From positions 1 to 60,967 of the forward strand of contig NZ_QKYN01000054.1 of assembly GCF_003258295.1 (NCBI RefSeq): DNA of 60,967 nucleotides, given 5' to 3'. The DNA is from Streptacidiphilus pinicola (lineage in GTDB: Bacteria; Actinomycetota; Actinomycetes; Streptomycetales; Streptomycetaceae). The translations under genes and the position numbers were made by a program. Shown here piece after piece: positions 8,063-17,029 of the stretch (position 1 is its first letter; every line of letters starts with the position of its first letter). The notes under the pieces were generated by a model that ran no database searches, was not told the origin of the DNA, and was given only the letters and a program-made list of their open reading frames with translations.

Positions 8063-8917
8063 ATGCCGCGTCTGACCGCGCTGTTCGCCGCAGCCGTACT
8101 GCCCCTGCTCCTGCTCGGCGCCCAGCAGCCGCCGGGCCACCGGCACGAGGCGGCAACGCGGCAGCCGCGCCAGACACGGCAGACGCCGTCCGCGGCGGTG
8201 CGCCCCGTGAGCGCGCCGAGCGGAGTGAGCGGGCCGAAGGGCCTGCCCGGGTGGTGGCAGCTCGCATTCGACGACGAGTTCAACGACCAGGACCTCGACA
8301 CCTTCGTCTGGAGCCCGGGCTGGTTCGGTACCGGCCTCTCCGGCCCGGTCGACCCCCACGAGACGCAGGGGTACGACTCCCGCAACGTCACCGAGTCCGG
8401 CGGGTACCTCCACCTGGCACTGACGTCCACATACGGGGCGCTGGCGTCGACCAATCCGCACGACGGCCGGCCGTTCGGCGGGTACGAGTTCACCGGCCCG
8501 GCGGTGCTGGAGGCCCGGGTGTTCACCCCCGGCGGCGCCACCGTCGACAACTGGCCCGCTTTCTGGACCGACGGGCAGAACTGGCCGGTCACCGGCGAGA
8601 TCGACGCCATGGAGGGCCTGAGCGGCAAGCTCTGCTACCACGTCCACGACAGCGCCGGCGGTCTGGGCTCGTGCACGAGCCTCAGCCCGGGCTGGCACAC
8701 CTACGCCGCGTTCTGGAACCCGGAGAAGCACCGCGTCACGTTCTACTACGACGGCGTCGACGTGGCCTCCGAGCCGTTCGCGAACCACCGCGCGCCGCAG
8801 TACCTGGTCCTCGACAACACCAGCATGACGACGCCCGTCCCGGAGTCGATGCTGGTGGACTGGGTCCGGGTGTGGCAACCCGTGCTGGTGGCGGGCGACG
8901 CCCGGCCGCGGGGCTGA
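8063..8917 (+). CDS. Secreted glycoside hydrolase family 16 protein
   Basis: A 284-aa protein with a Sec-type signal peptide (residues 1-20, LTALFAAAVLPLLLLGAQQ), a basic Pro/Arg/Gln linker and a single GH16 catalytic domain (about 60-275). The GH16 signature GEIDAMEG is intact, giving Glu179 (nucleophile), Asp181 and Glu184 (acid/base); aromatic blocks WPAFWTDG and FYYDGVDV match the substrate cleft. Such enzymes cut beta-1,3/1,4-glucans or related polysaccharides outside the cell. There is no carbohydrate-binding module, unlike the second GH16 gene at 56635. Monocistronic. Confidence 0.8.
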   Translation: MPRLTALFAAAVLPLLLLGAQQPPGHRHEAATRQPRQTRQTPSAAVRPVSAPSGVSGPKGLPGWWQLAFDDEFNDQDLDTFVWSPGWFGTGLSGPVDPHETQGYDSRNVTESGGYLHLALTSTYGALASTNPHDGRPFGGYEFTGPAVLEARVFTPGGATVDNWPAFWTDGQNWPVTGEIDAMEGLSGKLCYHVHDSAGGLGSCTSLSPGWHTYAAFWNPEKHRVTFYYDGVDVASEPFANHRAPQYLVLDNTSMTTPVPESMLVDWVRVWQPVLVAGDARPRG

Positions 8918-8974
8918 ACCGAGCCGGGTGCTGGGCGGGGCCGGCGGTCGGCGGTCCATGCCAGACTGCCGCGC

Positions 8975-9445
8975 ATGGTCTTCCTACCGGCGAGCATGCT
9001 GCCCCGGTCCGGTACGCGGTTCCTGATGTTCACCGGTGCGGTGCTGTGGATCCCGGCGGGCACGGCGCTCGTGGTGAGCTCGCCGCTGGGGCGCTTCACC
9101 GCGATCGGCGCCTTCATCGGCCTCGGCGGGTGCGCCGTGCTGTTCCTGTGGTGGGCGCTGCGCCCCCGGCGCTTCGGCCGGGCACGACGGCTGCAGAACG
9201 TCGGCGCGCTGCTGACGGTCGCCACCGCGGCGCTTGTCGAGCTCGCTTTGATCCTGGCGGCGCGGCTCAGCCCGGACGACCCGCTCGGTTCCTACCTGCC
9301 CGCGCTGCCGCTGGCCGGTGCGGGGCTGGCCTGCCTCGCTGCCAGGATCGTCGTCGGCGTGAAGGCGCGGGCCGCCGCACAGGAGGAGCCGGCGGCGCCG
9401 GGGGCACCGCAGGTCGGGCCGGACAGCCACCGGTATCGGGCCTAG
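8975..9445 (+). CDS. Hypothetical membrane protein (156 aa)
   Basis: There are four hydrophobic helices: about residues 16-35, 41-62, 76-96 and 105-127. The cytoplasmic C-terminus is hydrophilic. No family recognised. There is no ribosome site; a CAGACT hexamer lies exactly 7 bases before the ATG, consistent with a leaderless transcript. Confidence 0.6.
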   Translation: MVFLPASMLPRSGTRFLMFTGAVLWIPAGTALVVSSPLGRFTAIGAFIGLGGCAVLFLWWALRPRRFGRARRLQNVGALLTVATAALVELALILAARLSPDDPLGSYLPALPLAGAGLACLAARIVVGVKARAAAQEEPAAPGAPQVGPDSHRYRA

Positions 9446-9521
9446 GCGTTCTGTCCACGAGCAGCGGCAGGCGAGGGCCCGCCTCACCCGAGGCCACGGG
9501 CTCGGGGCCCGGGGGCCCGGG

Positions 9522-9869
9522 TCAGGCCGAGGAGGCGCGGGTGGTGTCCAGAGCGACGGCGATGACGCGGATGACCGCGTCGATGCCCTCGACGCTCCCC
9601 TTCGGGGCGGCGAGCGCGAGAGCGGTGGTGCGGGCCGCGCGGAGGGCCTCGCGGGCACTGCGCAGGGCACGCGAGTCGTGGGCAGGCTCACACAGCAGGT
9701 CGGCGTTGTCGAGGACGGCCACCGCGGCGGCCGCGCCCAGGGCGCGGTCGGTGGCGGCACGGACCTCGGCCGGGTCACCGGTCGGCGCCAGAGCGGCGCC
9801 GGTCGTGCTGACCTCGGCGTTGAGCCTGGACACGGGCTCGCCGACCAGGCTGGAAATGGTACGGGACAT
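9522..9869 (-). CDS. Hypothetical alpha-helical protein (115 aa)
   Basis: No family recognised. It is Ala/Leu/Arg-rich and likely all-helical (RSAREALRAARTTALALAAP), with no signal peptide or membrane span. The ATG at 9869 is chosen because GGGGAG is 7 bases upstream; longer in-frame readings run into promoter-like, lower-quality sequence. Convergent with the membrane protein ending at 9445; the 76 bp between contain GGGCCC-rich self-complementary sequence that may terminate both. Confidence 0.55.
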   Translation of the reverse strand: MSRTISSLVGEPVSRLNAEVSTTGAALAPTGDPAEVRAATDRALGAAAAVAVLDNADLLCEPAHDSRALRSAREALRAARTTALALAAPKGSVEGIDAVIRVIAVALDTTRASSA

Positions 9870-10138
9870 GCGGACTCCCCCTATGACTGCGTTTCGTACA
9901 CCCACCGGTCCACAACCGAAATCCACGATTCCGGTCCGGCGGCGTCGCCCAGTCTGCCTGTCCGACGCCGCCCTGTCACCCACCCGGTTGGCGGGAATGT
10001 GACAGTACACGCTCACCCCGGCCTCCGACGAGGGGTGTCCGCGACCCGGTTCGACGCGCCCGACCAGGGGTGGGACGGACCCGGGAGCCGGGCCGGGAGG
10101 TCCGCCCGCCCGCCCCGGGCCGCGGCCACCACCAGCAG

Positions 10139-10539
10139 CTACAGGCCGGGGCCGTCGTAAGCGCCGCGGTTGGGCTTGGCGGTCGCGGAGACCGGGTCGC
10201 CCCAGAAGTCCTGACCGGCGTTGTTCGCCATCACGCCGCCGTTGAGCAGACCGGGCGAGGTGGCGCGGAGCCGGTAGCCGGTGACGGAGTCGAGGGTGTC
10301 GCCGCCGGTGCCGGGGGCGGTGAAGCCGGGATCTCCGACGATGCCGTTGGCGGTCGGGCGCGGGACACGTCGACGACGGCGTTGTAGGGGCTGACCTAGG
10401 TGCCGTCGCCGTCGACGGACTGTGAGCAGTCGAGGTAGACGGTCGTGCCGGCGGCCGAGGCGGGAGCGGCGGCGAGGCCCGAAGCCGTGCAGGGTGCGGC
10501 GCAGAGCAGTACGGTCCAGGCGGCGGCGCGACCTTCGAT
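10139..10539 (-). pseudogene. Decayed secreted right-handed beta-helix (pectate-lyase-like) gene
   Basis: Reading the minus strand from about 10539 gives a signal-peptide-like segment (AAAWTVLLCAAPCTASGLAA), then the start of a mature protein (TTVYLDCSQSVDGDGT), then an in-frame TAG at about 10396 where related proteins have Gln, then SPYNAVVDVS. After a frame change, the typical C-terminus of parallel-beta-helix proteins follows: VGDPGFTAPGTGGDTLDS, GYRLRATSPGLLNGG, GQDFWGDPVSATAKPNRGAY, GPGL and a stop at 10139. The intact family is several hundred residues, so the middle is deleted. The apparent start codon is ATC behind a GAGGAG ribosome site. Confidence 0.7.
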
Positions 10540-10560
10540 CGCTCCTCGATCCCTTTCAGA

Positions 10561-12939
10561 TCAACTGATCTGATGCGGCGTCATCGCGAGACGCTGCTGC
10601 TCCTCCTCGATGATCTGGCGCGCCAGCCCGGTGTCGGCGACGTCCACCGCGTCGGGGCTGGACTCGGCCGCCTCGCTGCGGCGCGCGTAGGCGTCGAACA
10701 GACGCTCCTTGCGGCCGAGCAGAGTCAGCAGCCGCTGGTCCACCGAGTCCGGCGTGAGCAGGCGGTGGACGCGGACCCGGCGGGTCTGGCCCATGCGGTG
10801 GGCGCGCGCCACGGCCTGCTGTTCGAGCGCGGGCTTGATCTGCGGCTCGCACAGGATGACCACGTTGGCGGCCTGGAGGTTGAGCCCGAGGCCGCCGGCC
10901 TGGATCTGGCAGAGCAGGATCGCGGGCCCGCGGTGGTCGGTGAACTCGTCGACCGTCTCCTGACGCGCCGTCGCACCGGTGGCGCCGGACAGCGGCCCGA
11001 AGAGGAGCCCGGGCTGGTCGCGGCCGAGGCGCCCGCGCACCGCGCCGAGGGTCTGCCGGTAGTAGGAGAAGACCAGCACCTTCTCCCCTGCTGACGTGGC
11101 CTCACCGACCAGCTCGGTGAGGCGGTCGAGCTTCGCGGACCGCTCGGGCACGCTGTACGCGGCGCGGCGCATGGCCTGGAGGTTCCCGCCGCGGACGGCC
11201 TCCCGGTAGGCCTCGGCGTCGGCCGCGCTGAATTCGGCCCACTCGTCGGTGTGCACGACCTCCGGCAGCTCGGTCAGCACGTCCGCCTGGTTGCGCCGCA
11301 GGTACGCGGGCGCGACGGCACGCCGGAACGCGGCGGCGCCGGCCAGCTGGTCCGCCTCGTGCAGCCCCGCGACGAGCTCGGGCTGGAGGTACCCGAGCAA
11401 CGCGCGGAACTCCGCGACGCGGTTCTCCATCGGGGTGCCGGTCAGGAACAGCGCGCGGCTGCTCCGCTCCACCAGCGCGGCGACGTGGCGGGCGCGTTGC
11501 GCAGTCGGGTTCTTCACGTAGTGCGCCTCGTCGACCACGGTCATCGCGACGGGTGTGGCGGCGGGTGCCCCTGCCGCCCAAGGCGTGGCGTCGGCCGGTT
11601 CCGCCGCGGACCGTGCCGCGTCGGCCGACACCGCGTCAGTCAGCAGCGCATCGCCCGACACCGCGTCGGTCAGCGACGTATCGGCCACCGGCACGGGAAG
11701 CGCGTCGGTCACGACGGCCGTCGCGTGCGCGTGGTCGGCCATCACGCGTGGAGGCTCGGTCGGGCGGGCGGCGTCGAGGTGGCGCAGCCCTTCGAAGGTG
11801 GTGACGGCGACTCCGCCGCGCTCGCGCCAGGCCCGGTGGGCGAGCGCGCGGTCCGGGCCGTGCAGGCGGAACGCGGCGAGCGTCGAGCGGCTCTCGATCT
11901 CACGCAGCCAGTTGACCAGTACGCCCGCCGGGCAGACGACCACGAAGTGCCGCTCCCCGTCGGCGGCCAGGTGCGAGAGCGCGGCGATGGCCTGGACGGT
12001 CTTGCCCAGACCCATCTCGTCGCCGAGCACCACCTTGCGCCGGGCGAGCGCGTAGCGGGCGCCGAACGCCTGGTAGCCGCGCAGCGAGACCTTGAGGCCG
12101 GTCAGGTCCAGCGCCTGGGCGCGGACCTGGGCCGCCAGGTCGTCGGGCAGATGCCCCTCGGCCGAGGCGGCGTCGACCGGGCCGGTCTCGGCGAGGTGGC
12201 CGAGCACGGTGTAGAACTCGATCGGGCGGCCGAGGAACTCCCACCACGCCTCGTCCGCCGAGGCGGGACGGCGCAGCAGGTCCGTCAGTGCTTGGGCGAA
12301 CGCCTCGTCGACGCCGTCGCGGTGCGCGTCGGCGAGCGCCGTCCTCAGCGGCCCGAGCGCGTCCCGCGCCTCGGCGCGGTGCCGGGCGCCGGTGAACCAC
12401 CAGGTGGAGCGGGTACGGGCCGGGGCCGCGGCGCGGAGCAGTGGATCGAGCGAAGCGGCGGTCGTCTCGGCCCGCGCGCAGGCGGCGGGGAGGGCGGGAC
12501 CGGCCTGGACCAGCGGGTAGAGCGCGGTGATGAGGTCGGTCGCGGCCTCGGTCCGGTCGTCCGGGTCGAGGCGCAGAGCGGTGGCTTCGAGCGCGGCGCG
12601 GGCCAGCGTCGTCGCCGCGGCCTTGGCCTGGTCGGCGCTGGCACGTCCGATGCCGGGGACGCGCAGCAGGTCGTAGGGCTCGGCGCGGTGGACCGCGCCC
12701 ACCGTGCGGTAGCCGGCGGTCTCCAGCACCCCGACGCGCAGGCGGCCCTCGGTGACGTCGCCCAGCCGGGCGACGGGGATCTCCTCCAGTGCGGCGGCCA
12801 CCTGCTGATCACGCAGCCGCCGGGCGCGGGCCCGCACGGTCTCCGCCGCGGTGCGCTGCTCGTCGAGCGTCTGCCGAGCCGCCTCCGCAAGACGCTGCCC
12901 GCGCGCGAACTCGGCCCTGCGCTCGCTCCCCCGCGCCAC
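10561..12939 (-). CDS. SNF2-family DNA helicase/ATPase with helix-hairpin-helix motif
   Basis: A 792-aa SWI2/SNF2 ATPase. All core motifs are present: Walker A LGDEMGLGKT (Lys near 313), DEAH box VVDEAHYVKN (about 470), motif III LFLTGTPMEN, motif V GGLGLNLQAANVV and motif VI QAVARAHRMGQ with the arginine fingers. N-terminal to the motor is a helix-hairpin-helix (LLRVPGIGRASADQAK, about 92-109). Between motifs Ia and II is a low-complexity insert (about 391-462) built partly from 10-residue repeats. The start is the GTG at 12939, with GGGAGG 5 bases upstream; open sequence beyond it lacks helicase character. It should translocate on double-stranded DNA in repair or chromatin remodelling. The divergent neighbour is the SpoIIE phosphatase. 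The SWIM-domain partner often beside such genes is not seen. Confidence 0.85.
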   Translation of the reverse strand: MARGSERRAEFARGQRLAEAARQTLDEQRTAAETVRARARRLRDQQVAAALEEIPVARLGDVTEGRLRVGVLETAGYRTVGAVHRAEPYDLLRVPGIGRASADQAKAAATTLARAALEATALRLDPDDRTEAATDLITALYPLVQAGPALPAACARAETTAASLDPLLRAAAPARTRSTWWFTGARHRAEARDALGPLRTALADAHRDGVDEAFAQALTDLLRRPASADEAWWEFLGRPIEFYTVLGHLAETGPVDAASAEGHLPDDLAAQVRAQALDLTGLKVSLRGYQAFGARYALARRKVVLGDEMGLGKTVQAIAALSHLAADGERHFVVVCPAGVLVNWLREIESRSTLAAFRLHGPDRALAHRAWRERGGVAVTTFEGLRHLDAARPTEPPRVMADHAHATAVVTDALPVPVADTSLTDAVSGDALLTDAVSADAARSAAEPADATPWAAGAPAATPVAMTVVDEAHYVKNPTAQRARHVAALVERSSRALFLTGTPMENRVAEFRALLGYLQPELVAGLHEADQLAGAAAFRRAVAPAYLRRNQADVLTELPEVVHTDEWAEFSAADAEAYREAVRGGNLQAMRRAAYSVPERSAKLDRLTELVGEATSAGEKVLVFSYYRQTLGAVRGRLGRDQPGLLFGPLSGATGATARQETVDEFTDHRGPAILLCQIQAGGLGLNLQAANVVILCEPQIKPALEQQAVARAHRMGQTRRVRVHRLLTPDSVDQRLLTLLGRKERLFDAYARRSEAAESSPDAVDVADTGLARQIIEEEQQRLAMTPHQIS
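11624..11683. repeat. 30-bp tandem repeat inside the helicase gene
   Basis: Two adjacent imperfect 30-bp copies (11624-11653 and 11654-11683, about 25 of 30 bases identical) encode a duplicated SLTDAV-type decapeptide in the low-complexity insert of the SNF2 helicase. A third, diverged copy may follow. In frame, so it does not disrupt the gene. Confidence 0.6.
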
Positions 12940-13126
12940 GCCCGCCTCCCGTTCTCGGCCGGTCACGAACCGGGTCCGGCGGCTCCATCCTGCCAGCCCC
13001 GTCCGACAGGCCCGACGACAGCCGAGGCGGGATCGAGGCGGGATCCCCCACCACGACCGAGGCCGCCCGCCCCTGCCCGCGACACACCGGCCTCTGGGGG
13101 CCGCGTCCGCCACCTGCGGTTTCGCC

Positions 13127-13155
13127 TTGACACGCTCGGGGGCCGAGCGTACAGA
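13127..13155 (+). promoter_or_regulatory. Candidate sigma-70-type promoter for the SpoIIE phosphatase
   Basis: A consensus TTGACA (13127-13132) is separated by 17 bp from TACAGA (13150-13155), a fair -10. The predicted start of transcription is about 13162, close to the chosen GTG at 13174, giving a very short leader. Confidence 0.5.
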
Positions 13156-13173
13156 GAAGGGGTGCGCCAGGAT

Positions 13174-15759
13174 GTGCCGAGAGAGCCAGGGGGCACGGCT
13201 GAGGCCGGTGGTCACGACAGAGGTGGTCACGACGGAGCGGCCGGGGCCGCTGGTCACGACGGCGCGGTCGGCGGTGGTCGCCGAGGGCCCGGCGCCACAA
13301 GCGGGGTCGGCGCGGCCACCGCAGCGGCCGCCGACCGGAACGGCGACGATCTGCTGGCCGAGGCGGCGGAGCGCACCCTGCGCGGGACGGGAGCCTACGG
13401 GGCCATGGTCTATCTGCGCTCCCGGGACCGCCGCTCGCTGGTGCTGAGCACCGTCGCCGGGGTGCCCGTCGCCGCGTTGGAGCCGTTCCGGCGGGTCTCG
13501 GTGCAGGGCGCACTGCCGGGGTCACTGGCCTACCGGTCGCGGCGCACGGTGCACCTGTCGGGGGCCGACGAGACGATGCGCCGCTTCCCGCAGCTGCTGA
13601 TGGGCCTGCCGTACGCCTTCGCATCCGCGTACGCCCCGGTCATGGACGGCGAGGAGGTCTACGGCGTGCTGTGCGCGCTGTGGCCGGCCACCGACGCAGG
13701 CGTACCGACAGCGGCCCGCCGCTCCCTGCGGCAGACCGCGCGGCGGCTGGGCGCCGAGCTGACCGCGCTGGTGGCCCAGGGCGGCGCGGTGGAGGGCCGG
13801 ACCGCAGTCGCGGAGCTGCCGTGGTGGGCCGGGCAGGCGGTCCGGCTGGGGCTGTTCGATCTGGACCTGGACACGCGCGCCCTCGACCTCGACGACGAGC
13901 TGTGCTCGCTCTTCGGCCTCGCACCGGGAGCCGACGACGGGCGCGCGGCGGCGCTGGCGGCCGCGATCGACCAGGCCGACCTCCCCCGGGTGCGGGCCGC
14001 GCTGCGCCGGGCCTACCGGACGGGCCGGTTCCCGCCTCTGCGCCTGCGGATCCTGGACGCCTCTCAACAGCTGCGCTCCGTCCAGGTCTGGGCGCGGGTG
14101 CGCGAGGGCGTCACGGACGGGGTGCGCGGTCCGCATCTCGTGGGGGCGGTGCTCGACGTCGGGACGACTGCGGCCGCGGCGCACGCGGTCGAGCGGCTGC
14201 GCCAGGGGGTCTTCTCCCTCGACGGCAGCGGCCGGGTCGACTACGCCAACCTGGGCGCCGAACTCCTGTTGGGCGTGCGCCGGGAGGAGCTGATCGGCAA
14301 GCCGCTGTGGGAGGCGCTGCCCTGGCTCGCGGATCCCGTCCACGAGGACCGCTACCGGGCGGCGGTGATCTCCCGGCAGCCGACCGCGTTCCTGGCCTGC
14401 CGGCCGCCCGACCGCTGGCTGGCCTTCACGCTGCAGCCCGACCCCCAGGGCATGACCGGCACGGTCGTGCCGGGTGCCCACCCCGCGCTGGGCAAGGACA
14501 CCCGGATCCCGGCCGGCGCCGCTCCGCCGATCGTGCAGACGGCTGCGGGAGCCCGGCCCGGCGCGGGCGCGATCTACCACCTGCTGCAGCTGGCGAGCGC
14601 CCTGGCACAGGCGGTGACGGTCCGTGAGGTGTGCGCGGCGGTGGCCGAGCAGATCCTGCCCGCATTCGGCGGCCAGGAGCTGGCCATCTACGTGGTCAAG
14701 GACAACCGGCTGCACCTGGCGGACCAGGTGGGCTATCCGGACGGCTTCCTCGACCCCTTCGAGGGCACGCCGATGCGCGCCCGGCTCCCCGGGGTGGAGA
14801 CGCTGACCAGCGGCGCGCCGATCTTCTTCGCCTCCGTCGACGAGCTCGCCGGCGCCTATCCGGGCATCCCGCTGGACCAGATGTGCGCGTGGGCGTTCCT
14901 GCCGCTGATCGCCTCCGGACACCCGGTGGGCAGCTGCATCCTCGGCTTCGACGAACCGCACCCCTTCACGTCCGAGGAGCGCGGGGTGCTGACCGCGCTG
15001 GGCGGCCTGGTCGCGCAGGCCCTGGAGCGCGCCCGGCTCTTCGACGCGGAGTTCGCGCTCGCCCGCGGGCTCCAGCAGGCGCTGCTGCCGCACGCCCTGC
15101 CGCACCTGGACAACGTACGCATCGCCGCCCGCTATCTGCCGGGCACGCGCGGCATGGAGATCGGCGGCGACTGGTACGACGCGATCGTGACCGAGCACGG
15201 ACTGTGCCTGGTGATCGGCGACGTCGAGGGCCACAGCGTGGCGGCGGCCGGCGTCATGGGGCAACTGCGCAGCGCGGTCCGCGCGTTCGTCGCCAGCGGG
15301 CATCCGCTGGAGCAGGTGCTCGCGCACGTCAACCAGCTGCTGCCGGATCTCGGTTCCGGCCTGCTGGCCAGCTGCTGCCTGCTGGAGCTGGACCCCGCCT
15401 CCGGTCGGGCGTACGGGGTGCGGGCGGGACACCTGCCGCCGCTGCTGCGCCACCCCGGCGGCCGCACCGAGGTGCTGGACCTGGGCGGCGGCATGCTGCT
15501 GGGCGTCGATCCGAGGGCGGTCTACCCCGCCGAGGAGGTCCTGCTGGAGCCCGGCTCGGTGCTGGCCCTGTACACCGACGGGCTCGTCGAGCACCCGGGC
15601 GGGCAGATCGACCACGGCATCGACCGACTGCGCTCGGTGCTCGCGCACGCGGACACCTCCTCCCTGGAGCAGCTCGCGGACCGGCTGCTCTCCGACACGC
15701 TGCCGGCGGCAACCCGCGTCGACGACGTCGCGGTGCTGCTCGCGTCGATCGGCCGCTGA
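13174..15759 (+). CDS. GAF/PAS sensor PP2C (SpoIIE-type) phosphatase
   Basis: A cytoplasmic 861-aa multidomain phosphatase. Order: Gly/His-rich N-terminus (repeated GGHD), GAF 1 (about 55-205), a PAS-like region (225-325, FDLDLDTRALDLDDEL), PAS 2 (338-440, GVFSLDGSGRVDYANLGAE), GAF 2 (467-620), and PP2C/SpoIIE (629-861) with metal ligands in GGDWYD, IGDVEGH, YTDGLVE and VDDVAVL. Such proteins dephosphorylate anti-sigma antagonists in partner-switching circuits. There is no ATPase (RsbW-like) domain, unlike the paralogue at 22519. No canonical start is strongly marked; the GTG at 13174 is taken because AAGGGG lies about 11 bases upstream and the promoter is just before. A GTG at 13162 is possible. 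Confidence 0.85.
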   Translation: MPREPGGTAEAGGHDRGGHDGAAGAAGHDGAVGGGRRGPGATSGVGAATAAAADRNGDDLLAEAAERTLRGTGAYGAMVYLRSRDRRSLVLSTVAGVPVAALEPFRRVSVQGALPGSLAYRSRRTVHLSGADETMRRFPQLLMGLPYAFASAYAPVMDGEEVYGVLCALWPATDAGVPTAARRSLRQTARRLGAELTALVAQGGAVEGRTAVAELPWWAGQAVRLGLFDLDLDTRALDLDDELCSLFGLAPGADDGRAAALAAAIDQADLPRVRAALRRAYRTGRFPPLRLRILDASQQLRSVQVWARVREGVTDGVRGPHLVGAVLDVGTTAAAAHAVERLRQGVFSLDGSGRVDYANLGAELLLGVRREELIGKPLWEALPWLADPVHEDRYRAAVISRQPTAFLACRPPDRWLAFTLQPDPQGMTGTVVPGAHPALGKDTRIPAGAAPPIVQTAAGARPGAGAIYHLLQLASALAQAVTVREVCAAVAEQILPAFGGQELAIYVVKDNRLHLADQVGYPDGFLDPFEGTPMRARLPGVETLTSGAPIFFASVDELAGAYPGIPLDQMCAWAFLPLIASGHPVGSCILGFDEPHPFTSEERGVLTALGGLVAQALERARLFDAEFALARGLQQALLPHALPHLDNVRIAARYLPGTRGMEIGGDWYDAIVTEHGLCLVIGDVEGHSVAAAGVMGQLRSAVRAFVASGHPLEQVLAHVNQLLPDLGSGLLASCCLLELDPASGRAYGVRAGHLPPLLRHPGGRTEVLDLGGGMLLGVDPRAVYPAEEVLLEPGSVLALYTDGLVEHPGGQIDHGIDRLRSVLAHADTSSLEQLADRLLSDTLPAATRVDDVAVLLASIGR
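13208..13260 (+). repeat. Three direct repeats of (G/C)TGGTCACGAC at the phosphatase 5' end
   Basis: TGGTCACGAC begins near 13209, 13224 and 13251. The repeats encode the GGHD/GHDG run at the phosphatase N-terminus. They could be a slippage-derived linker or, if transcription starts later than assumed, direct-repeat operator sites. Confidence 0.4.
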
Positions 15760-15942
15760 GCCGCTTCGAGGCCGCGCCGGCACGGTACGACGCGCACCGC
15801 AGGCCGCACGCCGAGCGGAACAGGGTGGTTGCTGCCCGGCGCACCGCCTCCCGCACCCGCTCCCGGGCGTCCCGCCGGAGGGCTGAGGCTGACGCGAGCG
15901 GGTTCCGGGCCGTTCGTCCCGCGATCGCCGTACCCTGCAGGC

Positions 15943-16839
15943 ATGCGGATGCGACCGACCCTGAGCTGGACGCCCGCCGGCGCCCCGCTGCCGCCGACGG
16001 CGAACGACGTGGAGGCCGTCGCCGACGTAGTGCGCGACGGCGGCGTCCTGGTGCTGAGCGGGGCGGGCCTGTCCACCGAGTCCGGCATCCCCGACTACCG
16101 GGGTGAGACGGGCACGCTGCGCCGGCACACGCCCATGACGTTCCAGGACTTCGTCGGCAGCGAGGACGCGCGCCGGCGCTACTGGGCCCGCAGCCACCTG
16201 GGCTGGCGCTCGATCACGCGCGCCCACCCCAACCCCGGCCACCACGCGGTGACCGCGCTGGCCCGCCACGGCTACCTCACCGGCGTCGTCACCCAGAACG
16301 TCGACGGCCTGCACCACGCCTCGGGGGCTGCCGATCTTGTCGAGACCGTGGAACTGCACGGCAGTCTCGACCGCGTCGTCTGCCTCGCGTGCCGGGAGAC
16401 CAGCCCCCGCGCCGAGCTCGACCGCCGGCTGCGCCTGGCCAATCCCGACTTCGCCGCCACGGCCACCCGGATCAACCCGGACGGCGACGCCGAACTCCCG
16501 GACGAGCTGGTCGGCACGTTCCGCACCGTTCCCTGCACCGCCTGCGGCGAGGGAACGCTCAAGCCGGACGTGGTCTTCTTCGGCGAGAACGTGCCCCGCT
16601 CCCGAGTCGAGCAGTGCTACCGCCTCGTCGACGCCTCGGACGCCGTGCTCGTGCTCGGCTCCTCGCTGACGGTGCTCTCGGGCCTGCGCTTCGTGCGCCA
16701 CGCGGCGAGCGCGGGCAAGCCGGTGCTCATCATCAACCAGGGCGTCACCCGCGGCGACGAACACGCCGCCCACCGCGTGGACCTGCCCCTCGGCCGGGCC
16801 CTCACCGACCTGACCGGCCTGCTCGGGCTCCGACGGTGA
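15943..16839 (+). CDS. Sir2-family NAD-dependent protein deacylase (sirtuin)
   Basis: A 298-aa sirtuin. NAD-binding motifs are LSGAGLSTESGIPDYRG near the N-terminus and TQNVDGLHH; the catalytic His139 is in VELHGSLD. Four zinc-binding cysteines form two CxxC pairs (Cys147/150 and Cys198/201). KPDVVFFGENVP and GSSLTVLSG complete the Rossmann fold. It removes acyl groups from protein lysines using NAD. The ATG at 15943 has no ribosome site but TACCCT lies 6 bases upstream, so the mRNA is probably leaderless. It follows the SpoIIE phosphatase by 183 bp of unremarkable sequence. Confidence 0.9.
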   Translation: MRMRPTLSWTPAGAPLPPTANDVEAVADVVRDGGVLVLSGAGLSTESGIPDYRGETGTLRRHTPMTFQDFVGSEDARRRYWARSHLGWRSITRAHPNPGHHAVTALARHGYLTGVVTQNVDGLHHASGAADLVETVELHGSLDRVVCLACRETSPRAELDRRLRLANPDFAATATRINPDGDAELPDELVGTFRTVPCTACGEGTLKPDVVFFGENVPRSRVEQCYRLVDASDAVLVLGSSLTVLSGLRFVRHAASAGKPVLIINQGVTRGDEHAAHRVDLPLGRALTDLTGLLGLRR

Positions 16840-16861
16840 CGAAGACGCCCGGGAACGAGGA

Positions 16862-16890
16862 CGCCCCGGCCGAGCACGACGGCCGGGGCG
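16862..16890. terminator. Terminator between the sirtuin and the Clp_N gene
   Basis: Perfect 11-bp stem (CGCCCCGGCCG at 16862-16872 with CGGCCGGGGCG at 16880-16890), 7-nt loop, 23 bp after the sirtuin stop. The remaining bases to 17029 contain two short hairpins but no gene. Confidence 0.75.
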
Positions 16891-17029
16891 AGGGGCCCCG
16901 CGCACGGGGGTAAGCCGGGGTCCCACTTCGATGGTGGCGGAGACGGGCGGCGGTTCGATACCGCCGCTTGGTGGTCGGTGCACCGTCAACCGTCGGGTTC
17001 GAGCCACCCGAACCGGCGCTGAGGTTGCG

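Noticed and set aside
11251..13173. Very long open frame on the plus strand joining upstream DNA to the SpoIIE phosphatase
   Set aside because: It is antisense to the SNF2 helicase, with Arg/Gly/Ala-rich meaningless translation; the helicase motifs on the minus strand are decisive.
12966..13257. Longer N-terminus for the SNF2 helicase
   Set aside because: The residues upstream of GTG 12939 are Arg/Trp-rich noise and the GGGAGG site supports the shorter form.
16949..16965. GGCGG-TTCGATA-CCGCC looks like a tRNA T-arm, with a possible anticodon-like stem before it
   Set aside because: No acceptor stem or D-arm can be built around it and no CCA end follows; it is most likely a chance hairpin between terminator and gene.
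17000..17025. A second TTCGAGCC loop with partial pairing, T-arm-like
   Set aside because: Only two of five stem pairs form; not a tRNA.
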